The notes under the pieces were generated by a model. It saw nothing but the letters and a program-made list of their open reading frames with translations. It did not search any database and was not told where the DNA came from. From Candidatus Trichorickettsia mobilis (GTDB lineage Bacteria; Pseudomonadota; Alphaproteobacteria; Rickettsiales; Rickettsiaceae): 64,000 nucleotides of DNA. Where the stretch lies: NCBI RefSeq assembly GCF_034366785.1, contig NZ_CP112932.1, positions 682,001 to 746,000 of the forward strand. Reading direction: 5' to 3'. Positions 17,553-26,830 of the stretch are shown piece after piece; within the stretch, counting starts at the first letter, position 1; every line of letters begins with the position of its first letter. The translations under genes and the position numbers were made by a program.

Positions 17553-19799
17553 ATGTTTAACGAAATTGTTAAAAAAATTGAATGGGACGGTAAAACTCTG
17601 GAACTTAGAACAGGTAAAATCGCTCGTCAAGCAGATGGAGCTGTGCTAGTTACCATGGGTGATTCAGTGGTGCTATGTACTACTGTTAGTAATAAGGAAA
17701 TAAAAGAAGGAGTGAGTTTTTTCCCTTTAACTGTACATTATAGAGAAATGGCTTTTGCTGCTGGTAAAATTCCTGGCGGTTTTTTGAAACGTGAAGGTAG
17801 AGGTTCTGAGCGTGAGGTTTTAGTATCACGTTTAATTGATCGACCAATTAGGCCGCTATTTCATTCGACGTTTTTTAATGAGACCCAAGTAATTTGTACT
17901 GTACTTTCATACGATCCTGAATGTAATACCGATATTTTGGCAATTATTGGCAGTTCTGCTGCTTTAGCCTTGTCTGGCGTACCTTATTTGGATGTTGTTG
18001 CAGCTAGCAGAGTAGGTTTAGTTAATGAAAAATTTGTTTTAAATCCATCATCAGAAATATTAAAAAATAGTAAGCTTGATTTGGTAGTGGCTGGTACTAG
18101 TAGTGCAGTAATGATGGTCGAATCTGAAGCAGATTTATTATCAGAAGCAGTAATGCTTGAAGCGATAAAGTTTGGTCATGAAGCTTTTCAACCAGTAATT
18201 CAAATAATTAATGAGTTAGTCATTGATGCTGGTAAACCAAAATGGGAGATTTGTGAATTATTTCCAGCTACATTGAAAGAACAAATCAGAAAAATGAAAG
18301 AAACAGCGATTCGCGACGCTTTTACTATTGATAGCAAACATCAAAGAATGCGCCAATTGCAGTTGATTATAAGTCAGGTTGTAGAAGAAATACAGAATAA
18401 TACTGAAACTCAATTTTCAGAGTTGCAAATTAAATCTGCTTTTGAAGAAGTGGAGGCGGAGGTTCTACGTAATGATCTGCTGGAAAAAAAGATTCGGATT
18501 GACGGTAGAAAGCCAACAGAAATCAGGCAGATAGATGGTCAGGTAGCATTATTGCCTAAAGCTCATGGTTCTGCATTATTTACTAGAGGAGAAACACAAG
18601 GTTTGGTTGTAGTTACTCTCGGCACTAGTCAAGACGAACAGATTATAGATGGTTTGGAAGGTGAATATAAAGAAAGTCTGATGCTTAATTATATCTTTCC
18701 CCCTTATTCGGTTGGTGAATCTACGCCACTAAGAGCTCCAGGGCGTCGAGAAGTTGGTCATGGTAAGTTGGCGTGGCGTGCTCTGAATAGAGTAGTACCA
18801 ACAAAAGAACAATTTCCATATTCTATTAGGATAGTATCCGAAATTACTGAATCTAATGGCTCTTCTTCAATGGCTACAGTATGCGGGGCATCGATGGCAC
18901 TTATGGATGCTGGAGTACCAATAAAAGAACCAGTGTCAGGTATAGCAATGGGATTGGTCAAGGAAAATGGGCGTTTTATAATATTATCTGACATTTTAGG
19001 AGATGAAGATCATCTTGGTGATATGGATTTTAAAGTAGCTGGTGGTCATGAAGGGATTACTGCGTTACAGATGGATATCAAAGTAAATGGCATTACTTTT
19101 GAAATTATGGAGCAAGCATTAGCGCAAGCAAAAATTGGACGTATTCATATTTTAGAGCAGATGTGTAAAACTATTGCCAGCTCAAGCCTTGATGTTAGCC
19201 AGTACGCGCCAGTAATCAAAACATTTAAGATTGATAAGGATAAAATACGTGAAGTCATCGGCCCTGGTGGTAAAGTAATTCGTGAGATTTGTGATAGCAC
19301 TGGAGTCAAAATTGATATTGCTGATGATGGTACTATTTCAGTATCAGCAGTTGGTAAAGCTAAAATTGATGCAGCAATTACCAAGATTGCAGCAATTGCC
19401 TTTGATCCACAGGTTGGAGATGTCTTTGATGGTACAGTAGTTAAAATTTTAGAAGCTGGAGCTTTTGTAAATTATTTAGGAAACAGAGATGGCTTTGTTC
19501 ATATTAGCGAAATTTCTCATAGCAAAATTAAATCTGTTGAACAGGTATTAAGTCATGGTGAGGTTGTCAAAGTTAAAATTGTTGGTTTTGATAATAAAGG
19601 CAAGGCAAAATTGACCATAAAAAATGTCAGTGACCAAATAATAGCCGCTGGTGTTGAGGAAGCGGTAGCAGCAGCGCCAGCAACTGTTGGTAATAATATT
19701 AGAGAGGATAATAAAGATAATAAGCAGCCATCAAATAAAAAATGGCAACAGACTCCAGAAGAACAGAATACAACAAAGGAGCGTAAGTATTTCACTTAA
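17553..19799 (+). CDS. pnp: Polyribonucleotide nucleotidyltransferase (PNPase)
   Basis: A 3'-5' phosphorolytic exoribonuclease of 748 residues. Two RNase PH-like domains (about 10-240 and 310-540) contain [21 protein letters not shown] and the second-domain active region [17 protein letters not shown] / [21 protein letters not shown] domain (about 553-615, with [12 protein letters not shown]) and an S1 domain (about 623-690, [20 protein letters not shown]) follow. The last 50 residues are a disordered polar tail. It degrades mRNA, often with an RNA helicase; an RhlE-type helicase is encoded 5 kb away. Confidence 0.97.
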   Translation: MFNEIVKKIEWDGKTLELRTGKIARQADGAVLVTMGDSVVLCTTVSNKEIKEGVSFFPLTVHYREMAFAAGKIPGGFLKREGRGSEREVLVSRLIDRPIRPLFHSTFFNETQVICTVLSYDPECNTDILAIIGSSAALALSGVPYLDVVAASRVGLVNEKFVLNPSSEILKNSKLDLVVAGTSSAVMMVESEADLLSEAVMLEAIKFGHEAFQPVIQIINELVIDAGKPKWEICELFPATLKEQIRKMKETAIRDAFTIDSKHQRMRQLQLIISQVVEEIQNNTETQFSELQIKSAFEEVEAEVLRNDLLEKKIRIDGRKPTEIRQIDGQVALLPKAHGSALFTRGETQGLVVVTLGTSQDEQIIDGLEGEYKESLMLNYIFPPYSVGESTPLRAPGRREVGHGKLAWRALNRVVPTKEQFPYSIRIVSEITESNGSSSMATVCGASMALMDAGVPIKEPVSGIAMGLVKENGRFIILSDILGDEDHLGDMDFKVAGGHEGITALQMDIKVNGITFEIMEQALAQAKIGRIHILEQMCKTIASSSLDVSQYAPVIKTFKIDKDKIREVIGPGGKVIREICDSTGVKIDIADDGTISVSAVGKAKIDAAITKIAAIAFDPQVGDVFDGTVVKILEAGAFVNYLGNRDGFVHISEISHSKIKSVEQVLSHGEVVKVKIVGFDNKGKAKLTIKNVSDQIIAAGVEEAVAAAPATVGNNIREDNKDNKQPSNKKWQQTPEEQNTTKERKYFT

Positions 19800-19910
19800 G
19801 TAATATTTCGTTTTAAGAGGTGTAGTTATATGTGCTAGGTTATGTGTATATTTCTGGGAGCTTTATAAGTTTTTAAATACTCTTGATGCTATTCCTAGCT
19901 AAGTACACTA

Positions 19911-20070
19911 GTGTCCGGGATCATGAACGCGCACTGTCATACTGCATGCTGTCATCCCGAAACAACCCGTGAAACAAGTTCAGGGCATGGTTCGGGATGA
20001 CATCGTCTGTTTGGGATCATCCACACTTAGCAACAATTTTCGTGAGGATGGGTCAGTTTGGGATGACGGC
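19911..20070. repeat. Intergenic palindromic repeat cluster before lptF
   Basis: In the 350-base gap between pnp and lptF, GTCATCCCGAA (19951-19961) and TTCGGGATGAC (19991-20001) form an 11-bp inverted repeat. Further GGGAT(G/C)A motifs surround it (TCCGGGATCATGAAC, TTTGGGATCATCC, TTTGGGATGACGG). It looks like a decayed repeat unit rather than coding DNA, although the lptF frame happens to be open back to 19997. Confidence 0.6.
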
Positions 20071-20152
20071 CAGTGTTCAAGAGCATTGTGTGCTCGCGTT
20101 ATACAGGGTGTATAAACATATACAGTACCTAGTTTTAAATAAATTTTTTATA

Positions 20153-21232
20153 ATGTTATTAATTTACAAGCGTTATCTTGCTAAGAGTATTTTACCGTCG
20201 TTAATTATAATTACTTTTGTAATTACTGGAGTAGTATGGATAACTCAAATACTAAAATTATTATATTTGATTGATAAAGGTATAGCGCTAAAACATTTTT
20301 TATATTTAATTATACTAATAATTCCGTCTTTGTTGTTCATTATCTTACCGTTTGTAACAGTGCTTGCAGTTATTTATACTTATCATCGTTTAAATGAAGA
20401 AAGACAGCTAATAACTTTAAGAAATGCTGGTCTTAGTAATGCAAAGCTTGCGACCCCTGCCTTGTTAATTGCTATTATTGTAACGTTATCTTCGTATTAT
20501 ATTGCTGCCCAATTGATGCCATCTGCTTTTATAAAACTCAAATCGGATTTGAGCTTTATAAAAAATAATTATGCTTCTAATATCATTAGTGAAAAAACCT
20601 TTAGCCAAATTTCAAAACTAGTAACTATTTATGTCGATAGAAAATTACCAGATGGTAGTTTGCAAGGTATTATTTTATTTGATAACCGTGAGAGAGGAGT
20701 GAAACCAGCGATATTATTTGCAAATTCTGGCTATTTTCAGATAGTAGACAATAACCCTTTACTTCAATTAGAGCAAGGTATTAGGCAGGCTTATGATAAG
20801 CAAGGCAATTTAACTAGATTAGCATTTGATAGCTTAGTCCTTGAATTAAAATATAATAGTTTGATCTCCACAGAAAAAGATGTCTATAATCGTGATATTA
20901 ATGAGTATTATATTGATGAATTATTATCACCGGATGCTAGGTTGTCTGAATCAAGAAGAATAAAATTGCGGGTGGAAGGACATCAAAGATTGATTTGGCC
21001 GTTATATAATTTAATATTTACTTTTGTTGGGTTGGCGGTTTTCTTAAAATATCCCTATAACAAGAAGTCTCAGTTTAAGCAATTATTGACTACTGCGTTA
21101 ATAATACTAATTATTGCTTTCTACCATTTTACCATACAAAATATTGCATCACGAGATTTTAATTTTATTTATATTTCATATATAAATTGTCTAATAAGTA
21201 TATTGGGAGGCATTTTCCTATATACTTGGTGA
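20153..21232 (+). CDS. lptF: LPS export permease LptF (YjgP/YjgQ family)
   Basis: Inner-membrane subunit of the LptBFG transporter that extracts lipopolysaccharide for delivery to the outer membrane. About 359 residues: helices near residues 15-35, 50-75 and 95-120, a periplasmic domain (about 130-270) and three helices at the end. The family segment NEERQLITLRNAGLS is present. The frame is open upstream to 19997, but that part is repeat DNA, so the start MLLIYKRYLAKS at 20153 is chosen. The protein ends YTW-stop, and those codons are the end of a family-C repeat (TATACTTGGTGA). A paralogue (lptG) is at 46192. Confidence 0.85.
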   Translation: MLLIYKRYLAKSILPSLIIITFVITGVVWITQILKLLYLIDKGIALKHFLYLIILIIPSLLFIILPFVTVLAVIYTYHRLNEERQLITLRNAGLSNAKLATPALLIAIIVTLSSYYIAAQLMPSAFIKLKSDLSFIKNNYASNIISEKTFSQISKLVTIYVDRKLPDGSLQGIILFDNRERGVKPAILFANSGYFQIVDNNPLLQLEQGIRQAYDKQGNLTRLAFDSLVLELKYNSLISTEKDVYNRDINEYYIDELLSPDARLSESRRIKLRVEGHQRLIWPLYNLIFTFVGLAVFLKYPYNKKSQFKQLLTTALIILIIAFYHFTIQNIASRDFNFIYISYINCLISILGGIFLYTW

Positions 21233-21237
21233 AAATC
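21221..21237. repeat. Family C repeat end at lptF stop codon
   Basis: TATACTTGGTGAAAATC differs by one base from the left end of the full family-C element after rpsO (17258-17274). It encodes the last residues Tyr-Thr-Trp and the TGA stop of lptF. No matching right arm was found. Confidence 0.65.
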
Positions 21238-21315
21238 AATAATTGGTGTTGTTGTGCTTGAAGATTTGTACTACTCGCTCCTTTTCAACAGAAGTTTATA
21301 TGAAGCAAGGTGAGT

Positions 21316-22794
21316 ATGAATTTTTATGATTTACCACAATTTTTAAAATTCTTGGAACAAAAACAGCAACTTAAACGCATTAGTTATCCGGTGCAAGCGT
21401 ATCTTGAGATTACTGAAATCAGTAAAAGATTTTTAGAAGCTAATGGTCCAGCTTTATTGTTTGAGAATGTAATTAAGCAAGATGGAACATCGTCAACAAT
21501 TCCGGTATTAACCAACTTATATGCTAGTATTGAACGTATTGCTATGGGTTTTGGTCTAAATAATTCAACAGAATTAAAAGAATTAGGGCAATTACTGGCA
21601 ATGTTAAAGCAGCCTTCGCCACCATCATCAATAAGGTCAGCATTCTCAATGTTGCCGGTATTCAAAAGAATATTAGCAATGTCTCCTAAGAAAGTATCAC
21701 GAGCACCGTGTCAGGAATTAGTCATTAAAGATCCAGATCTAACAATATTACCGATTCAAACATGTTGGCCAGCAGATGTTAGTCCGCTTATTACCTGGCC
21801 GATTATTGTAACCAAAGGACCAAGTGATGCAATGATCGATAATTATAATCTTGGTATTTACCGGTTACAGCCGGTTGGTAAGAATAAGCTAATAATGCGT
21901 TGGTTAAAGATGCGTGGCGGTGCAGAGCACCACAAACGCTGGTGCGAGAGTCGTAGTCAACCATTTCCGGCGGCAGCAGTAATTGGGGCTAGCCCTGCAA
22001 TTACCATGGCAGCCACTATGCCTTTACCAGATAATGTTTCAGAATATCATTTCGCCGGCTTGTTAAATAACAAAAGAATAGAACTAGTAGATTGTATAAG
22101 TATAGATTTGCAGGTTCCGGCTAGTGCTGAGATAGTTCTTGAAGGTGAGGTTAGTTTAAATGAATATTTACCGGAAGGCCCCTTTGGTGATCATACCGGT
22201 TATTATAATGATGTTGAATGTTTTCCGGTATTTCACGTTAAAGCCATTACTATGAAACATAAGCCAATATATCTCAGTACTTATACCGGTAAGCCACCGG
22301 ATGAACCTTCGATCATTGGTGTTGCATTAAATGAAATATTTTTGCCGATAATTCAACAACAATTTCCAGAAATTACTGATTTCTGGTTACCTCCAGAAGG
22401 GTGCTCGTATCGAGTTGCGGTAGTCTCAATTAATAAGTCGTATCCAGGGCATGCTAAAAGAATTATGATGGGTATTTGGTCATATTTAAGACAATTTATG
22501 TATACGAAATTCGTAATTATAGTAGATCATGATATTAATATACGGGAATGGAAAGAAGTGATTTGGGCGATATCTACTCGCAGTGATCCTTATCGGGATA
22601 CGGTGTTCATTCAAAATACACCTATAGACTATTTGGATTTTGCTTCGCCTAAATCAGGATTAGGTAGTAAGATGGGAATTGATGCTACCAATAAGGTGCC
22701 ACCTGAAACCAGTAGAAATTGGGGAGAAAAAATTAGCATGAGTGCAGAAGTTATTAATAAAATTGATAAAATCTGGCATATTATTAATTCTTAA
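21316..22794 (+). CDS. ubiD: UbiD-family decarboxylase (ubiquinone biosynthesis)
   Basis: 3-octaprenyl-4-hydroxybenzoate carboxy-lyase-type enzyme of about 492 residues, normal for UbiD. It uses prenylated FMN made by UbiX (not in this window) in the decarboxylation step of ubiquinone synthesis. Recognisable parts are FEN near residue 47, the [13 protein letters not shown] stretch, NLGIYRLQ, and the conserved E[10 protein letters not shown] region ([16 protein letters not shown]). GTG at 21310 precedes ATG at 21316; the ATG is preferred. Confidence 0.93.
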   Translation: MNFYDLPQFLKFLEQKQQLKRISYPVQAYLEITEISKRFLEANGPALLFENVIKQDGTSSTIPVLTNLYASIERIAMGFGLNNSTELKELGQLLAMLKQPSPPSSIRSAFSMLPVFKRILAMSPKKVSRAPCQELVIKDPDLTILPIQTCWPADVSPLITWPIIVTKGPSDAMIDNYNLGIYRLQPVGKNKLIMRWLKMRGGAEHHKRWCESRSQPFPAAAVIGASPAITMAATMPLPDNVSEYHFAGLLNNKRIELVDCISIDLQVPASAEIVLEGEVSLNEYLPEGPFGDHTGYYNDVECFPVFHVKAITMKHKPIYLSTYTGKPPDEPSIIGVALNEIFLPIIQQQFPEITDFWLPPEGCSYRVAVVSINKSYPGHAKRIMMGIWSYLRQFMYTKFVIIVDHDINIREWKEVIWAISTRSDPYRDTVFIQNTPIDYLDFASPKSGLGSKMGIDATNKVPPETSRNWGEKISMSAEVINKIDKIWHIINS

Positions 22795-22944
22795 TGGCAT
22801 TATATTTGTTAATCTTTCCAAAGATATTAAATAACAATGTTGATTTGATATTGACTTTGGGCTAATTATCACGTATCATGAACTTATACGAGTTTTTCAT
22901 AGTACTCTTTGCATGTATAATAAGCTACTTATTAGCGGTTGTAG

Positions 22945-22969
22945 ACTATATACTATATAGGTATATAGT
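22945..22969. promoter_or_regulatory. Hairpin in the long cspA leader region
   Basis: ACTATATAC (22945-22953) and GTATATAGT (22961-22969) are perfect 9-bp arms around a 7-base loop, in the 343-base gap before cspA. Cold-shock mRNAs often have long structured leaders that act as thermosensors. A regulatory role here is an inference, and the transcription start is unknown. Confidence 0.35.
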
Positions 22970-23137
22970 GCTCCTTTCGCAGTTAATCACGATAGCGTTT
23001 TATTAAGGAGTAAAGTCGGTACTATATCTTATCTATCCAGTTCAAATAGGAAGAGATGTATAATAATACCGATAGAAAAGCTCTTCGTCCTTTTTATAGT
23101 GAAAAGGCAATAACGCTAGATGTCGTAGGAGACAAGA

Positions 23138-23344
23138 ATGGCAAATGGTACTGTAAAATGGTTTAATCCGACTAAAGGCTTTGGCTTTATTCAACCTGAA
23201 CAAGGTGGACAAGATGTGTTTGTTCATATTAGTGCAGTTGAACGTGCTGGACTTTCAATGCTAAATGAAGGACAGCGTGTAAGCTATGAGCTTGCGACCA
23301 GCAATAATAAAACCTCTGCTGCTAATCTCAAATTATTAAATTAG
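23138..23344 (+). CDS. cspA: Cold shock protein (CspA family)
   Basis: A 68-residue single OB-fold nucleic-acid chaperone: [18 protein letters not shown] with RNP1 (KGFGFI) and RNP2 (VFVHI) motifs. It melts secondary structure in RNA. An AGGAGA at 23127-23132 sits before the ATG. It stands alone, with 343 bases of non-coding leader and 1.1 kb of repeat-rich DNA after it. Confidence 0.96.
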   Translation: MANGTVKWFNPTKGFGFIQPEQGGQDVFVHISAVERAGLSMLNEGQRVSYELATSNNKTSAANLKLLN

Positions 23345-23801
23345 TTAGTAAACGCAATAGACCTCTCTACAGCTTGCTTAATAGAAACAAAATGCAAAGA
23401 GGTTAAGTATGCAACCAGAATATGTTGATGGTTAGAGTGCGCAAATCAGTGCAAGTGTTGTCTAGAAAGAAAGCTTCCAAGACGGTCAATGATTTTCTTG
23501 CTTTCTATATTATGCTATTATAGCAAAACCAATGCATTACGTGCAGTAAGTTTTAGTCATGCCTATGGTTATCACTACAGAGTATATCTTGAAAGTAAAG
23601 TAGATATAAGGTAAAGTGTTTGCAGGAATCTACACGTTAAGTTAAGGAAAAATAAGCGATATGAACGTTATTGCGAGGCGAAGCAATTCAAAAAACGAGT
23701 AATTTTGCTTCAACTATAAATGGTCTTAGCTCAAACGATTAATATTGATATAGACCTTTTTTCTTAACTTGCTGCGTATGGTTTACTGAACACTCTCGAT
23801 C

Positions 23802-23926
23802 ATAAGAGAATGTTTTTCAAACAAAAACGAAGTCTAGTTCCGCAGCGTACTTTAAGTTGGTTGCGAACGGAGACAAGTTTTGATAACAAAATTACCTCTT
23901 GGATGTACTTTTAAGACATACTCTTA
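23802..23926. repeat. Degenerate palindromic element, family A (copy 4)
   Basis: Matches the interior and right arm of the family-A copy in the ada remnant: AAAACGAAGTCTAGTTCCGCA, AACGGAGACAAGTTTTGA and AAAATTACCTCTT in the same order and spacing, but with diverged ends. Confidence 0.65.
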
Positions 23927-24087
23927 GAGGGTAGATGTAAACAAGAATTTACTGCTCGTGATCCAGTTTTGTTTTATAAATTCACTTGTTGTTACCACCT
24001 AAATAATTCTAGCTAATTTGATTTAATACGTTCGTTTATTGAGACTCTAAAAGGCTCAACTGGCTTCTATTCAACCATTCTGTAGCA

Positions 24088-24194
24088 ATAGACTTCTTTT
24101 CAGACTGATTGATGATGAAGATTTTATTCAACCTAAGCTTAGGCTTGCGCAAACTTTGACAGCAACTATTAAAATAATTTTAAAAGAAGTCTAT
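24088..24194. repeat. Inverted repeat with 13-bp arms
   Basis: ATAGACTTCTTTT (24088-24100) is perfectly complementary to AAAAGAAGTCTAT (24182-24194). It resembles the ends of family B elements. Confidence 0.55.
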
Positions 24195-24201
24195 CGTCAT
24201 T

Positions 24202-24350
24202 CTACGTAACGCGAGTTGCCAATTATAATATTTTATTAAACACCACAGAGATCAGTTCCAACCGTCTGAGCTGAGGGAGCTTCGCTTTCTTAGCTCAGAG
24301 GTAGAAATGGGAGTTTTTAGCAATTTTAATTGGTAACTGGAGTTACGTAG
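24202..24350. repeat. Inverted repeat with 25-bp arms and inner stem
   Basis: The left arm starts CTACGTAACGCGAGTTGCCA at 24202. The right arm ends GGTAACTGGAGTTACGTAG at 24350. The arms pair over about 25 bases with a few mismatches. An inner pair (CTGAGCTGAG with TTAGCTCAG) makes a long hairpin, like the other palindromic elements. Confidence 0.6.
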
Positions 24351-24463
24351 ACATATGTCAGAATACATGATCTAACTAAAAATAAGCTAAGTCTAAAACA
24401 GAGTTAGCATTACGTTTAAATTAAAGTTTTTTATAATTTTATATATATTTTAAGGAGTTACTT

Positions 24464-25717
24464 ATGCAAAATTTTGATACGTTGGGATTGCCCCAGCCGC
24501 TTCTATTCTCGTTGGAGTGCATGAAATTTAATGTACCGACGCCAATTCAGGCGGAAGCTATACCTCCAGCTTTGGAAGGTAGAGATATTTTAGGATCAGC
24601 TCAAACTGGAACTGGAAAGACTGCTGCTTTTGGCATACCACTTGTAGCGAATCTCTTGGTAAATACACTTAGTTCAGCATTGGTATTAGTACCTACTAGA
24701 GAACTTGCTGGGCAAGTTATGGCTACACTAGAACAATTGATTGGCAAAGAAAGTTCGATTAAAACCAGCTTGTTAATAGGTGGAGACTCGATGTCTAAAC
24801 AATTTCTGCAACTAAAAAGACGTCCTAGATTAATAGTAGGTACTCCAGGTAGAGTTAATGATCACTTAACACGAAATAGTCTGACGTTACATAATACTAG
24901 TTTTTTAGTGCTGGATGAAAGTGATCGAATGCTTGATATGGGATTTGGTATACAGCTAGACAAGATAGCTAAGTTTTTACCACTACAGCGTCAAACTTTG
25001 ATGTTCTCCGCAACTTTACCGGCTAATATTGTCAAACTTTCAGAAAAATATTTAAAGCAACCTGTGCGTGTGTCAGTGGGTTCTACCATTATCCCAGCTG
25101 CAAACATAACGCAAGAAGTAATAAATACTACTGAAACTGATAAATACCAACAATTGCTTAAACAATTAGATATTAGAGAAGGCTCAATTTTAGTATTTGT
25201 AAAAACTAAACATGGCGCAGAAAAACTTGCGGTTAAATTACGCGGTGATCAACATAGCGCTGATGCAATTCATGGTGATTTACGTCAAAACAAGCGTGAG
25301 CGTGTTATTCATGGATTTCGTACTAGTAAGTATAGGATTATGGTGGCAACAGATATTGCTGCACGTGGTTTGGATATTCCTCATATTGCACATGTGATAA
25401 ATTATGATCTACCTCAATGTCCAGAAGATTATATTCATCGTGTCGGACGTACCGCCAGAGCGGGAGCGGTAGGTGCTGCTGTAAATCTGATTACTCCTCA
25501 AGATGGGCTAAAGTGGAAAGCAATTCATAGGTTGATGCATCCTGGTGAAAAGATGGAACGTAGCAGTATTAGTTATTTAACTGAGCATAAGCGACCAAGT
25601 TTAGATAGAAGACCAAAGCACAAACGTAATACAGGCGCTCCACGAAGTAATGCTGTGCGGAGTAATGCCCCGCGGAATAATACTTTGCGAGTTGATGCTT
25701 CAAGAAAATATAGTTAA
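24464..25717 (+). CDS. rhlE: DEAD-box RNA helicase, RhlE type
   Basis: ATP-dependent RNA helicase of 417 residues. Motifs: Q motif with PTPIQAEAIP (26-35), Walker A SAQTGTGKT (45-53), PTRELA, TPGR, motif II written DESD instead of DEAD (VLDESDRMLDMGF), SAT, then the second RecA domain with IHGDLRQ, ATDIAARGLDIP and HRVGRTARAG. The C-terminal 60 residues are basic and Asn/Arg-rich, with a repeated short unit (RSNA, RNNT), as in RhlE tails. It may unwind RNA for PNPase or in ribosome assembly. Confidence 0.92.
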   Translation: MQNFDTLGLPQPLLFSLECMKFNVPTPIQAEAIPPALEGRDILGSAQTGTGKTAAFGIPLVANLLVNTLSSALVLVPTRELAGQVMATLEQLIGKESSIKTSLLIGGDSMSKQFLQLKRRPRLIVGTPGRVNDHLTRNSLTLHNTSFLVLDESDRMLDMGFGIQLDKIAKFLPLQRQTLMFSATLPANIVKLSEKYLKQPVRVSVGSTIIPAANITQEVINTTETDKYQQLLKQLDIREGSILVFVKTKHGAEKLAVKLRGDQHSADAIHGDLRQNKRERVIHGFRTSKYRIMVATDIAARGLDIPHIAHVINYDLPQCPEDYIHRVGRTARAGAVGAAVNLITPQDGLKWKAIHRLMHPGEKMERSSISYLTEHKRPSLDRRPKHKRNTGAPRSNAVRSNAPRNNTLRVDASRKYS

Positions 25718-25831
25718 AGTCTCACATCAATTCAATTTCACAGGAGTAATATAAAAAATAAAGCAAGGCTTTTGGTTCGAGGATAACTACTTGAACACTT
25801 TGAGCCTGAAATTTTTTATAATTAATTGTTT

Positions 25832-25979
25832 AGAGCCTGTCAGATCAGTAGATATAAGAGAGGAAATTTTAGGAAAAACAAAGTCGAGTACCGCAAGCAG
25901 TCTTTTGGTTTGTTTCGGAACTTCGCCTGCGTTTTGAGTGAGCAAAATTACCCCTTATACTACTGATCTGGCAGGCTCT
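25832..25979. repeat. Palindromic element, family A (copy 2)
   Basis: A 148-bp element starting AGAGCCTGTCAGATCAGTAG and ending in its near-perfect inverse. The interior is almost identical to copy 3 at 54575-54723, including GCAGTCTTTTGGTTTGTTTC. It lies between the ends of the helicase and znuA genes, which converge. Confidence 0.85.
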
Positions 25980-25988
25980 AAGAGAAGT

Positions 25989-26825
25989 CTAATATTTATC
26001 AGTACATTTCATTATAGCTTGAATCAACCTAAAGTATTGATCATAAAATGTTCTGGCATTAACTGTAGCTAATTGCCAATTCTCACTATCTATTTGTATT
26101 ACTGCAGCAGCTAATTTATCATATAATTTATGATTTTGCTCATTACTGATTATTATGCACTTATTAACAGAATTTGCTAATAATTGCTCAAGGTTATTCA
26201 TATATTTCAAGCTTTTATATTCAGGCTGATATAATTTATATATTTTATATTTGTCGATGAAAAAATGCTCTGCACTATCACTTAATAAAATAACGTCAGT
26301 TAAATTATTTAAAGCCGTTGCTTTTATTTGGGCTAATTCATTGAGCTGTAGCTTTGCTGCGTCTAAATTAGTGAGAATATTTTTTTCTAGCTTGGGAAAA
26401 GATTTTACAAAAATTATCGCTAATTCTTCTAAAAGCGCTTGTACATTTGATAAATTCAACCAAAAATGCCAATTATGTTGATTATCCTCTGTCAGAAATT
26501 TTATTGATGGTAAATTACTAAGCTTAATAATATTTTTATTATGGTTATTGACTATTTTTACGATAAAACCATCAAATTTATCGTCTATATAAATTACAAT
26601 ATCAGCATGTTTGATTTTCTGTAGATCACTTGGCCTAATATGATAATGATGAGGACAATTTTGCGTTACAGCAATAGCACTAATTTCCGCCTGATTATCC
26701 ATTAACATTGCTACTATACTTGCTAGTGGCACTATACTGGTAATTATTTTAGGCTTAGCTATTGCTGTAATATTTATTAGTGCAATAGCAATGATTATTA
26801 AATGTTGTATAATTCTTCTGATCAC
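25989..26825 (-). CDS. znuA: Zinc/manganese ABC transporter substrate-binding protein (ZnuA-like)
   Basis: A periplasmic metal-binding protein of 278 residues (cluster A-I). It has a signal peptide of about 23 residues (hydrophobic IIQHLIIIAIALINITAIA before KPKIITS), then IVPLASIVAMLMDN. The metal-ligand region is NCPHHYHIRPSDLQKIKHADIVIY, with HxHxRPSD, and a second histidine follows in NWHFWL. It lacks the long His-rich loop of many ZnuA proteins. The ZnuB permease and ZnuC ATPase are not in this window. It begins five bases after tal, at the end of the mnmG operon. Confidence 0.88.
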   Translation of the reverse strand: MIRRIIQHLIIIAIALINITAIAKPKIITSIVPLASIVAMLMDNQAEISAIAVTQNCPHHYHIRPSDLQKIKHADIVIYIDDKFDGFIVKIVNNHNKNIIKLSNLPSIKFLTEDNQHNWHFWLNLSNVQALLEELAIIFVKSFPKLEKNILTNLDAAKLQLNELAQIKATALNNLTDVILLSDSAEHFFIDKYKIYKLYQPEYKSLKYMNNLEQLLANSVNKCIIISNEQNHKLYDKLAAAVIQIDSENWQLATVNARTFYDQYFRLIQAIMKCTDKY

Positions 26826-26830
26826 AATGC

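Larger units (their letters stand above)
23345..24463. other. 1.1-kb repeat-rich intergenic region, no convincing gene
   Basis: No long frame or RNA gene could be recognised. It is a patchwork of palindromic-element fragments: a family-B-like end after cspA (AATAGACCTCTCTAC at about 23357), a family-D-like stretch (about 23655-23800, with TTGCGAGGCGAAGCAATTC and ending GAACACTCTC), a degenerate family-A copy (about 23802-23926), the fragment TTAGAGGGTAGATGTAAA also present after virD4, and two large inverted repeats at 24088-24194 and 24202-24350. Confidence 0.7.

Noticed and set aside
19997-20152. N-terminal extension of lptF by 52 codons
   Set aside because: The sequence is repeat DNA with palindromic GGGATGA motifs, and the LptF family begins with the short segment before the first helix at 20153.
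23345-24463. Possible CRISPR array or small RNA cluster
   Set aside because: The repeats are inverted and of different families, not regularly spaced direct repeats, and no cas gene is in the window.
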